9,784 nucleotides of DNA from contig PWQB01000451.1 of the NCBI GenBank assembly GCA_003556955.1, positions 1 through 9,784 on the forward strand. The letters are read 5' to 3'. Of this stretch, positions 1-6,048 are shown in pieces. Source of the stretch: Nostocaceae cyanobacterium CSSed10_463m (GTDB lineage Bacteria > Cyanobacteriota > Cyanobacteriia > Cyanobacteriales > Nostocaceae). Made by a program: the position numbers and the translations under genes. Position 1 is the first letter of the stretch; each line of letters starts with the position of its first letter. The notes under the pieces were generated by a model. It was given only the letters and a program-made list of their open reading frames with translations. It was not told the origin of the DNA and made no database searches.

Positions 1-1545
1 TCTGGGCAAGTAGCAGTGCCTTCTATGACCCTACCTCATCAGCGTTTTCAGTGGGTAGAAGACATTCCGCGCCACTTGCGTAAAGCTTGGGAATTATATA
101 CAGAGCGTTTTGGGCAAGAACCACGGGGTTTATGGCCTTCAGAACAATCAGTTAGCCCGGAAATTCTCCCCTATATTATTAAACAAGGCTTTCAGTGGAT
201 TTGCTCAGATGAAGCAGTTTTAGGGTGGTCTTTAAAACACTTCTTTCATCGGGATGGGGCAGGGAACGTAGAGAAACCAGAATTATTATACAGACCCTAT
301 CGCTTAGAAACTCCCGCCGGTGATTTGGCTATTGTCTTTCGTGACCACAGATTATCAGATTTAATTGGCTTTACCTACGGGTCAATGCCTCCCAAACAGG
401 CAGCTGCTGACTTAGTGGGACATCTACAGGCGATCGCTAAAATGCAAAGAGAAAGCCACAGTGAACAACCTTGGCTAGTCACCATTGCCTTAGATGGGGA
501 AAATTGCTGGGAGTATTATCCCCAAGACGGCAAACCCTTTTTAGAAGCCCTCTATCAAACCTTAAGCAACGAACCCCATTTAAAACTCGTCACAGTCTCC
601 GAATTTCTCCAAGAATTTCCCGCCACTGCAACCATTCCCGGAGGACAGCTACATAGTGGTTCTTGGGTAGATGGTAGCTTTACCACCTGGATCGGAGATC
701 CCGTCAAAAATCGCGCCTGGGACTACCTCACCCACGCCAGGGAAACACTAGCCAAACATCCCGAAGCCACCGAAGAAAATAACCCAGCAGCCTGGGAAGC
801 CTTATATGCTGCCGAGGGTTCCGATTGGTTCTGGTGGTTTGGTGAAGGACATTCTTCCAATCAGGATGCCATCTTCGACCAACTATTTCGGGAACACCTA
901 TTAGGAATTTACCAAGCCTTAAATGAACCTGCACCATCTTATCTCAGACAACCATTAGAGGTGCATGAATCACGAGCTAGTCATAGACCAGAAGGGTTTA
1001 TTCATCCCACTATTAATGGTAAAGGTGATGAACAGGACTGGGACAAAGCTGGACGCATAGAAATCGGCGGGGCGAGGGGAACTATGCACAATAGTAGCCT
1101 GATTCAACGACTTTGGTATGGGGTAGATCACCTGAATTTCTATGTGCGGGTAGACTTTAAAAGTGGTGTTGTCCCAGGAAAAGACTTACCTCAAGAGTTG
1201 AATTTATTGTGGTTCTATCCTGATAGAACAATGCACAATAGCCCCATCCCCATCGCAGATGTGCCAGATATCGCGCCACTTAATTACCACTACCATCACC
1301 ATCTAGAAATTAATTTACTCACCGAATCGCTCCAGTTTCAGGAAGCTGGAGAGCATTATCAATGGCATCCCCGTTTTACCCGCGCCCAAGTCGCTTTTAA
1401 TAATTGTTTAGAAATTGCAGTACCCTGGGCTGATTTGCAAATTTCGCCAGATTATCCCCTGCGTCTAGTTTTACTCCTAGCCGATGAAGGACATTTCCGC
1501 GACTATGTGCCAGAAAACGGTTTGATTCCCATTGAAGTACCTTAA
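1..1545 (+). CDS. Glycoside hydrolase family 57 (alpha-amylase/amylopullulanase type), 5'-truncated by window edge
   Basis: The frame is open from base 1 with no stop, so the true start lies left of the window; the GTG at 16 is internal (preceding residues SGQVA). About 514 residues are visible. Three GH57 conserved regions are present in order. GLWPSEQSVSPE has its Glu at bases 142-144, the expected catalytic nucleophile. FRDHRLSD has its Asp at 343-345, the expected acid/base. LDGENCWEYY lies near 493-522. The missing N-terminus should carry the first two regions (His-Gln-Pro type). The last 190 or so residues, after RQPLEVHE, look like a separate beta-rich domain (alternating hydrophobics, WYGVDHLNFYVRVDF) that may bind carbohydrate. 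Family members cleave or rearrange alpha-glucans, so a role in glycogen breakdown in the cytosol is likely; the exact bond specificity cannot be read from this fragment. No signal peptide can be judged. The stop TAA is at 1543-1545. Confidence 0.9.
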   Translation, partial: SGQVAVPSMTLPHQRFQWVEDIPRHLRKAWELYTERFGQEPRGLWPSEQSVSPEILPYIIKQGFQWICSDEAVLGWSLKHFFHRDGAGNVEKPELLYRPYRLETPAGDLAIVFRDHRLSDLIGFTYGSMPPKQAAADLVGHLQAIAKMQRESHSEQPWLVTIALDGENCWEYYPQDGKPFLEALYQTLSNEPHLKLVTVSEFLQEFPATATIPGGQLHSGSWVDGSFTTWIGDPVKNRAWDYLTHARETLAKHPEATEENNPAAWEALYAAEGSDWFWWFGEGHSSNQDAIFDQLFREHLLGIYQALNEPAPSYLRQPLEVHESRASHRPEGFIHPTINGKGDEQDWDKAGRIEIGGARGTMHNSSLIQRLWYGVDHLNFYVRVDFKSGVVPGKDLPQELNLLWFYPDRTMHNSPIPIADVPDIAPLNYHYHHHLEINLLTESLQFQEAGEHYQWHPRFTRAQVAFNNCLEIAVPWADLQISPDYPLRLVLLLADEGHFRDYVPENGLIPIEVP

Positions 1546-1814
1546 ATTTTGGCGTTGCTGAATTTGAATACCAAAAATACAGGTTAAATTCCGAAATATT
1601 TGCAGTTAAATAACTATAAACTTCAAAAAAAATCACATTTTGGTCTTTTCCAACATAAAAGTCTGTTTTTTAAATGGCTCCATCGGTTAGAGGAGACAGA
1701 TAAAACTAACTTAGGTTGTAATTAATTATGCTGAGTTATCTTTCCTCTGGGCGATGTTTATTATGCCTAGATTTTTGAGAATTTATACATAGGTTCGCAA
1801 AGAGATGGAAAATA
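1546..1814. other. Intergenic region between GH57 gene and dps
   Basis: This AT-rich spacer of 269 bp holds no convincing gene. Just after the amylase stop, GGCGTTGCTGAATTT (1551-1565) resembles the outer end of IS5/IS903-type insertion sequences, but I see no partner end and no transposase. Near dps, TATACA at 1784-1789 could be a -10 box, with only a weak -35 candidate (TTATGC, 1761-1766). No T-tailed hairpin terminator for the amylase gene is evident. Confidence 0.4.
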
Positions 1815-2354
1815 ATGCGTAAAATTAATATTGGTTTGACACAAGAGCAGCGTCAAGGTGTAATTAATTTGTTAAATCAGGATTTAGCAGATTCCTACGT
1901 TTTAATAGTCAAAACCAAAAAGTACCATTGGGACGTGGTAGGCCCTCAGTTCCGGAGTTTGCATGAACTTTGGGAAGAACAATATGAAAAGCTGACCGAA
2001 AATATTGATGCTTTGGCAGAACGGATTCGGGCTTTGGGTGGTTTCCCCATAGGAACAATGGAGGGATTTCTCAAGATTGCTACTCTCAAAGAACATAGTG
2101 GTGATATTCCCTTAGCAACAGGGATGGTAGCTCAACTGGGAGAAAATCACGAACAGGTAATTCGTAATTTGAGAGATCATGTTGATCAGTGCAGTGAACA
2201 ATTTCATGATGAGGGAACTGCTGACTTTTTAACCGGACTGATGGAAGAGCATGAACAGATGGCCTGGATGCTGCGCTCATTCATTGAAGGACAAGCTTTA
2301 GAACCTAACGGTGTACAACCAACAGCAGAAACTCAAACTCCTGTGGGTGTATAG
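1815..2354 (+). CDS. dps: Dps family mini-ferritin (DNA starvation/stationary-phase protection protein)
   Basis: This 179-residue protein is a four-helix-bundle ferritin of the Dps family. Such proteins form a 12-subunit cage that oxidises Fe(II) with hydrogen peroxide and stores the iron, protecting DNA from hydroxyl radicals. The Dps signature is intact: H38 in YHWDVVGP, H50 in SLHELWEEQ, and D65 plus E69 in NIDALAERIRALGG. These have the spacing of the inter-subunit ferroxidase ligands H51, H63, D78 and E82 of E. coli Dps. The short N-terminus (MRKINIGL) lacks the Lys-rich DNA-binding tail of E. coli Dps, and the C-terminal tail (about 20 residues, Thr/Gln/Pro rich) is probably disordered. 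The ATG at 1815 is preceded by AGAGATGGAAAATA, a weak purine-rich ribosome site; an ATG at 1805 is out of frame and stops at once. The gene is followed 122 bp later by another stress-type gene on the same strand. Confidence 0.95.
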   Translation: MRKINIGLTQEQRQGVINLLNQDLADSYVLIVKTKKYHWDVVGPQFRSLHELWEEQYEKLTENIDALAERIRALGGFPIGTMEGFLKIATLKEHSGDIPLATGMVAQLGENHEQVIRNLRDHVDQCSEQFHDEGTADFLTGLMEEHEQMAWMLRSFIEGQALEPNGVQPTAETQTPVGV

Positions 2355-2380
2355 AACTAGGTAAATAACCTGTGAGGTGA

Positions 2381-2435
2381 GGGAAGATTGAGGTTTTCAA
2401 GTTGCCGCACCCAAATCAATCTTCTCATAAATTTT
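2381..2435 (+). terminator. Possible hairpin terminator after dps
   Basis: GAAGATTGA (2383-2391) is repeated inverted as TCAATCTTC (2416-2424), a 9-bp perfect stem extendable by a G-U and a G-C pair. The 24-nt loop is long and the following run ATAAATTTTTAATT is only moderately T-rich, so it could be a weak terminator or an attenuating structure between dps and the next gene. Confidence 0.4.
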
Positions 2436-2463
2436 TAATTGGTCTATGACAAAAATAAGTTTT

Positions 2464-2469
2464 AAGGAG
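2464..2469 (+). promoter_or_regulatory. Shine-Dalgarno site fixing the GTG start of the ChaB-domain gene
   Basis: AAGGAG lies 7 nt before the GTG at 2477. It is one of the few strong ribosome sites in the window and supports GTG as the true initiation codon. Confidence 0.75.
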
Positions 2470-2476
2470 TCTGAAA

Positions 2477-3244
2477 GTGGCAGAAGTTTATCATGCAGAA
2501 CGTACTATATCAGCTGTATTTAAAGAACAAAAGCAAATTGATCAGGTGATTCGACGTTTACTCGATAGGGGTGTGCCAAGGGATCATATTTCAATCATGG
2601 GTAAAGACTTCCAGTCAGAAACCCGAATTTCTGGTTTTATTACCAAGAAAGATGTAATTTTGGGAGGCTTGAGAACAGGAGCAATTTTTGGTTCTTTGTT
2701 TGGCTCGTTTCTCAGCTTGCTGACTGGTGTGGGTGTGCTGTTCGTTCCCTTTGTTGGCCCCATTGTGGCAGCTGGCCCGATTGGTGCGTTGTTGCTAGGT
2801 GCGGCTAGTGGTGCGATCGCTGGTAGCGCTGGCGCTGGATTAGTATCAGCCTTAACTGCATGGGGAATGCCTGAAGACAAAGCTGCTGTTTATCAAACAC
2901 GCTTACAAGCTGGCGAGTTTATCTTAATGGCAGAAGTACCAAGCGATCGCCTGGGGGAATTTCAATTACTGGTTGAAGGTACTGGTGGCGAAGAAATTCA
3001 CACAACTGATAAAACATTGACTAGTCCTTGTTCTGGTCCATGTAACAGTCCAGAAGATTTGTCTCCTGAAGTTCGCTCTCATCTTTCCGAAGCTGCTCAA
3101 CGGACATTTATGGATCGCTATAATGCCGTTTTAGATCAAACAAGTGATGAGTTCACTGCTGAACAAGCTGCTTGGGAATCTGTTCATGAGCAGTTTGATG
3201 AAGACGAAAGTGGTGTTTGGTCAAAAGCTAAGGTGAATGTTTAA
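2477..3244 (+). CDS. YflT-like general stress domain fused to C-terminal ChaB domain, with glycine-rich membrane-like middle
   Basis: This 255-residue protein has three parts. Residues 5-60 ([26 protein letters not shown]...ISIMGKDF) resemble the YflT/general-stress-protein-17M fold, a ferredoxin-like alpha/beta unit that recurs at about 140-165 ([31 protein letters not shown]). Residues 62-130 form a hydrophobic Gly/Ala-rich stretch, probably two glycine-zipper-like helices inserted in the unit. Residues 193-250 match ChaB ([27 protein letters not shown]...[10 protein letters not shown]). A short linker contains CSGPC. ChaB was named as a putative regulator of the ChaA Na+(K+)/H+ antiporter in E. 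coli, but its biochemical role is unclear. YflT proteins belong to the Bacillus sigma-B stress regulon. A stress role at the membrane is inferred from the domains and from neighbouring dps and csbD. The GTG start is supported by AAGGAG. No chaA lies nearby. Confidence 0.85.
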   Translation: MAEVYHAERTISAVFKEQKQIDQVIRRLLDRGVPRDHISIMGKDFQSETRISGFITKKDVILGGLRTGAIFGSLFGSFLSLLTGVGVLFVPFVGPIVAAGPIGALLLGAASGAIAGSAGAGLVSALTAWGMPEDKAAVYQTRLQAGEFILMAEVPSDRLGEFQLLVEGTGGEEIHTTDKTLTSPCSGPCNSPEDLSPEVRSHLSEAAQRTFMDRYNAVLDQTSDEFTAEQAAWESVHEQFDEDESGVWSKAKVNV

Positions 3245-3250
3245 GGAGGT
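3243..3250 (+). promoter_or_regulatory. Orphan consensus Shine-Dalgarno (AAGGAGGT) overlapping the stop of the ChaB-domain gene
   Basis: AAGGAGGT overlaps the TAA at 3242-3244. The only start codon at usable spacing is TTG at 3261 (10 nt away), opening a 33-codon frame (LIAPQEQAACLF...) to TGA at 3360-3362 that runs through a hairpin repeat. The peptide is unrecognised and I do not call it as a gene; the match to the ribosome site may be chance or a remnant of a lost downstream gene. Confidence 0.35.
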
Positions 3251-3275
3251 AGGCATAAACTTGATAGCCCCTCAA

Positions 3276-3296
3276 GAACAGGCAGCTTGCCTGTTC
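3276..3296. repeat. Perfect 9-bp hairpin, probable dispersed intergenic repeat
   Basis: GAACAGGCA (3276-3284) and TGCCTGTTC (3288-3296) form a perfect stem with a 3-nt loop. There is no T-tract after it (CACTATTCAG), so it is not a canonical terminator. From memory, GAACAGGCA...TGCCTGTTC hairpins recur between genes in Nostoc-type genomes; copy number here cannot be checked. Confidence 0.55.
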
Positions 3297-3434
3297 CACT
3301 ATTCAGTAGGATCACAAGTAGGTAAATATTACTTAATGCGTACACCACTATGTATCCAATGATAGATAAAGAAACTAAATTTTTAGTGCTAGACTATCTC
3401 ATAGTTGAACATAAAAAGATAAATAAATATAAAT

Positions 3435-3617
3435 ATGAGTATCGAGAAAAGAGTTGAAGCCACTGCCAAAAATATTGAAGGCAAGGTACAAGAAGCAGTT
3501 GGTGAAGTCACAGGTAACCCAGAAGATAAAAAATCCGGACAAGCAAAACAAGCTGAATCCCAAGCTATTCATACTATGGAAAATATTAAAGATAAAGCCA
3601 AAGAAATTATTGACTAG
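3435..3617 (+). CDS. CsbD-like stress protein
   Basis: This 60-residue, highly charged, Lys/Glu-rich hydrophilic protein matches the CsbD-like family over its full length: EKRVEATAKNIEGKVQEAVGEVTGNPEDKKSGQAKQAESQA, with the typical KNIEGKVQEAVGEVTGN core. CsbD of Bacillus subtilis is a sigma-B-controlled general stress protein, and E. coli YjbJ is a relative. The biochemical role is unknown, and such proteins are often partly disordered. The ATG at 3435 follows an AT-rich leader (AAAGATAAATAAATATAAAT) with no clear Shine-Dalgarno. It lies 190 bp after the ChaB-domain gene and 49 bp before a strong terminator hairpin, so it is likely the last gene of this rightward stress group. The small size fits the family. 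Confidence 0.9.
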   Translation: MSIEKRVEATAKNIEGKVQEAVGEVTGNPEDKKSGQAKQAESQAIHTMENIKDKAKEIID

Positions 3618-3666
3618 CTGAAATTTTTAGTCACAATTCTGCTTTAATCTCAATATTGATTAACAA

Positions 3667-3700
3667 CTCCACTTTTTACGAAAAAGTGGAGTATTTTATA
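3667..3700. terminator. Rho-independent-type terminator hairpin, probably bidirectional
   Basis: CTCCACTTTTT (3667-3677) pairs perfectly with AAAAAGTGGAG (3681-3691) around an ACG loop, an 11-bp stem followed on the plus strand by TATTTTATATTT. It lies between the convergent CsbD-like gene (stop at 3617) and the GlsB/YeaQ-like gene (stop at 3749), and read leftward it is followed by TTGTTAAT. It probably ends transcription from both sides. Confidence 0.8.
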
Positions 3701-3748
3701 TTTGCTCCTAAAAACTTGGCTTTCACGATGAATATACTTTGTCTCTGA

Positions 3749-4021
3749 CTAATGACTGGTACGATCAGTTAGCAAACCCCATAAAAAGATGGCGATGATT
3801 GCACCAATGATAGCGACAATTAAACCAGGAATGCTGAGAGTAGCCGCAGTCAATTGTAATCTTCCTGTTTCTAGGAGAGTTACAATTGTTCCCCCTATTA
3901 AAGCCCCGATAATACCCAATAGCATGGTTGTAATTATTCCGCCTCCCTGACGACCAGGGTAAATAGCTTTTGCAATAGCTCCTGCAATCAAACCCAAAAT
4001 TATCCAAGCAATTAGGTTCAT
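3749..4021 (-). CDS. GlsB/YeaQ/YmgE family stress-response membrane protein
   Basis: This 90-residue, very hydrophobic protein of the transglycosylase-associated family (a misleading name; no enzyme activity is expected) begins MNLIAWIILGLIAGAIAKAIYPGRQGGG. That is the family hallmark, with a first helix, a positively charged P-G-R-Q-G-G turn, then GIITTMLLGIIGALIGGTIV as helix two and LIVAIIGAIIAIFLWGLL as helix three. It is expected in the inner membrane. Relatives are induced by stress (Lactobacillus/Enterococcus GlsB, E. coli YeaQ) but have no known mechanism. The start ATG (complement of 4019-4021) has no strong ribosome site upstream. The gene points toward the CsbD-like gene and shares the hairpin terminator with it. 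Confidence 0.9.
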   Translation of the reverse strand: MNLIAWIILGLIAGAIAKAIYPGRQGGGIITTMLLGIIGALIGGTIVTLLETGRLQLTAATLSIPGLIVAIIGAIIAIFLWGLLTDRTSH

Positions 4022-4162
4022 AGTTTAAATGCTCAAAAGGTTTATCAATAATTTATTAATTACTATCTAGTTTTCCTTCTACCAGAAGAAATAGCTCTAA
4101 TTTTCACTAGAGGTAGTATCGATTGAATAATATTGAGTTGACGGGATTCAACGCAGTAATAT

Positions 4163-4195
4163 AGATCCCCGACTTCTTTGAGAAGTCGGGGATCT
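4163..4195. repeat. Perfect 15-bp stem hairpin, Nostoc-type dispersed palindromic repeat
   Basis: AGATCCCCGACTTCT (4163-4177) and AGAAGTCGGGGATCT (4181-4195) are exact reverse complements around a TTG loop. The stem is much richer in GC than the surrounding DNA. It has no T-tail and lies between two divergent genes, so it is unlikely to be a terminator. The GTCGGGGATC core is, from memory, common between genes in filamentous cyanobacteria, consistent with a small non-autonomous REP- or MITE-like repeat. Confidence 0.75.
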
Positions 4196-4369
4196 GGATA
4201 TTGGATGTATCTTCCTATGAATTATCAGGATTAAGTAAACTTGAGAATTTAAGAAAAATGAAATTGTTGATACTTTTTATGTATAGGAAAGGATTTAAGA
4301 TGTACCACTAGTTTATTGCATAGTTTATTTTTTCTTATGCTAGATTCTTCCAAAATATGCCTATTGGTA

Positions 4370-4375
4370 TATAAT
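4370..4375 (+). promoter_or_regulatory. Candidate -10 box for the STAS gene
   Basis: TATAAT is a perfect -10 consensus, 48 nt before the ATG at 4424. The -35 region is poor (CTTCCA at 4347-4352, 17-bp spacing), so the promoter may depend on an activator or be a chance match in AT-rich DNA. Confidence 0.4.
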
Positions 4376-4423
4376 ACTAACAAAATCATCACATTTTCTT
4401 AAAACAATTTGGGCATAAGTATT

Positions 4424-4750
4424 ATGAATCAACAAGTAAAAGTCATAAACCTGAGTGAGATTGTCAATACCACAAGTTCACAAGAACTACAACAATATAT
4501 TAATCAACTGCTAGAAAGTGGTGCAAAAATCATTTTAGTTGATTGTCAAGATGTTGCGTTTATGGATAGTTCTGCTTTGGGGCGTTTGGTGTTATCTTTC
4601 AAAACCTTACGAGCAGCAAACATGAGGCTAGTTCTCTGTTCTATTAATGAACAAATCAGAATATTGTTTGAATTAACAGGTATGGATAAGGTTTTTGAAA
4701 TATTTTTAAATCAAGATGAATTTAATCAGTCATTACTTTCTAAAAAATGA
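4424..4750 (+). CDS. STAS-domain protein, anti-sigma factor antagonist type (RsbV/SpoIIAA-like)
   Basis: From the ATG at 4424 this is a 108-residue single STAS domain; the frame extends upstream to a TTG at 4409, but ATG is preferred. The core CQDVAFMDSSALGRLVLSFKTLRAANMRLVLCSINEQIRILFELTGMDKVFEIF matches anti-sigma antagonists. The DSSALG loop (D48, S49, S50) carries the serine that a cognate kinase phosphorylates in SpoIIAA and RsbV. The dephosphorylated form would bind an anti-sigma kinase or another partner. The TGA at 4748-4750 directly touches the stop of the opposing PP2C phosphatase gene, the kind of enzyme that dephosphorylates such proteins, so the two are probably partners. No RsbW-like kinase is in the window. 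A rival idea, an MlaB-like STAS subunit for the MlaE permease at 8080, is less likely given the distance and the adjoining phosphatase. Confidence 0.9.
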   Translation: MNQQVKVINLSEIVNTTSSQELQQYINQLLESGAKIILVDCQDVAFMDSSALGRLVLSFKTLRAANMRLVLCSINEQIRILFELTGMDKVFEIFLNQDEFNQSLLSKK

Positions 4751-5887
4751 TTAATCAAAATTAATTTGTAGGATTGACAAATCATCATCAAATGCCTCTT
4801 TGGAGTTCAAAGCAATTAGATAATTCAGTATATCATCAAGTTGGCGATCAATGGTGTGTTGTAAGCTAACAAGTATTTGAATAAAAGCATCCAAACTCCA
4901 AAGTGTGCCATCTGATTTCGTAATTTCGTAAGCCCCATCACTAAAAATATAAAGGCTGCTCGATTTATTAATATTACAAGATGCATCCACATATTTGGCT
5001 TCTGGAAACATCCCCACTGGCATACCAGGGGTTCTCAGTATTTGAATAGAAGTATTTTTGGGAGATGTACCTGAGACTAATATTGCTGGTGGATGACCAG
5101 CACTTGCATAAATTAATTGCCGATTAACTCGGTGATAAACTCCATACCAAATAGTAAAATATTTATCATTTTGGTAATTCATCTGAAAAGTTTGATTTAA
5201 AGCCTTGAGTACAGCACTCGGTTGATAATAATTCAAATCTTTTAAGGCACGGGAACGTAACAGATTTAGCACAGAAATTGAAGGAAGGGCAGCTTTGAGT
5301 CCATGTCCGGCTGTGTCTAGTAGATATATTGCTAGATAGTCAGAATCTAGCCAGAAGTAATCAAAACAATCGCCGCCGAGTTGTCGGGAAGGAATGAATC
5401 GAGAATTGATGCTGAAGGGTTCGGTTACTGGTAAAGGTAGAAGCGATCGCATATATTCTGCTGCTTCTGCTAATTCTGCTTCTAAGAGTAGCTTTTGGGT
5501 ATGTAAATCCTGACTTAATTGATGCAAGCGTAATCCGGCTCTGACTCTGGCTTTTAGTTCATTTTGTTCAATGGGTTTGGAGATAAAATCATCTGCGCCA
5601 GCATCTAGCCCCTTGACACGATCAGCAATTGAATCTAAAGATGTTAAAAAAATAAAGAATGTCGTGGATAAATTAGGGTCTGTTTTCATGCGTTTACAGA
5701 CTTCTAATCCGTTCAATCCTGGCATAATCCAATCACAAATAACTAGTGCTGGATGGTATGCGATCGCTAGGGCAATTCCTTCTTCTCCATTGCTGGCCGC
5801 AACTACTTTATAGCCCTGTTTTTCCAACATCCTTTTCAGGAGTGTTTGTATAGAGATATCATCATCAATTACCAGAATTTGAAACAT
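4751..5887 (-). CDS. Response regulator with SpoIIE-type PP2C serine phosphatase output (RsbU-like)
   Basis: This 378-residue protein has two domains. The receiver domain (1-120) keeps the acidic pocket D8-D9-D10, phospho-acceptor D52 (VICDWIMPG), T82 and K104 (FISKP). A short linker (120-145, Leu/Glu/Ala rich, probably coiled coil) leads to a SpoIIE/PP2C domain with the metal-binding motifs GGDCFDYF (D173, D176), LDTAGHGLKA (D191), FSDGAYEIT and a C-terminal FDDDLSILQI. All catalytic acidic positions appear present, so it should be an active Mn/Mg-dependent phosphoserine phosphatase switched by phosphorylation of D52 from an unlinked histidine kinase. The likely substrate is the phospho-STAS protein encoded convergently, with abutting stop codons. 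The start ATG (complement of 5885-5887) has no clear Shine-Dalgarno. Two HIP1 octamers lie inside. It is soluble, with no membrane segment. Confidence 0.93.
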   Translation of the reverse strand: MFQILVIDDDISIQTLLKRMLEKQGYKVVAASNGEEGIALAIAYHPALVICDWIMPGLNGLEVCKRMKTDPNLSTTFFIFLTSLDSIADRVKGLDAGADDFISKPIEQNELKARVRAGLRLHQLSQDLHTQKLLLEAELAEAAEYMRSLLPLPVTEPFSINSRFIPSRQLGGDCFDYFWLDSDYLAIYLLDTAGHGLKAALPSISVLNLLRSRALKDLNYYQPSAVLKALNQTFQMNYQNDKYFTIWYGVYHRVNRQLIYASAGHPPAILVSGTSPKNTSIQILRTPGMPVGMFPEAKYVDASCNINKSSSLYIFSDGAYEITKSDGTLWSLDAFIQILVSLQHTIDRQLDDILNYLIALNSKEAFDDDLSILQINFD

Positions 5888-5974
5888 CTTAACTACTAAT
5901 TTAAAAATTAATAAAAAATAAGATTAAACCGAATTTTATGGGCAATGATGCCAGGAGTACATCAAAATTATCCC

Positions 5975-6022
5975 AGCTGATATAATCAGCTTTTCAGTCA
6001 TCTGGAATCATCTATTGATTCC
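5975..6022. repeat. Two small hairpins in tandem between the REC-PP2C and DUF1350 genes
   Basis: AGCTGAT/ATCAGCT (5975-5981 and 5985-5991) and GGAATCA/TGATTCC (6004-6010 and 6016-6022) are two perfect 7-bp stems with 3- and 5-nt loops, 12 bp apart. They lie downstream of the DUF1350 gene and upstream of the REC-PP2C gene (both leftward). No T-tract follows on the minus strand, so they may terminate weakly, process RNA or bind a regulator. Confidence 0.35.
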
Positions 6023-6048
6023 CGCCAATTTGTCATAGTTATCAAATA

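Larger units (their letters stand above)
4022..4423. other. 402-bp intergenic region between divergent genes, with hairpin repeat
   Basis: No open frame here looks coding. The region must hold promoters for the leftward GlsB/YeaQ-like gene and the rightward STAS gene. It contains a perfect 15-bp hairpin repeat at 4163-4195 and a good -10 box at 4370-4375; the rest is AT-rich without further structure that I can see. Confidence 0.6.

Noticed and set aside
1397..1636. Minus-strand 79-codon open frame overlapping the end of the amylase gene
   Set aside because: Most of it is antisense to the well-supported GH57 frame and the rest is AT-rich spacer; no protein-like features.
2584..2880. Antisense 98-codon open frame inside the ChaB-fusion gene
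   Set aside because: Its Pro/Ala/Asn-rich composition is the mirror of the glycine-rich segment on the real coding strand.
4409..4423. Upstream TTG start for the STAS gene
   Set aside because: It would add only MGISI, has no ribosome site, and ATG at 4424 gives the usual STAS length.
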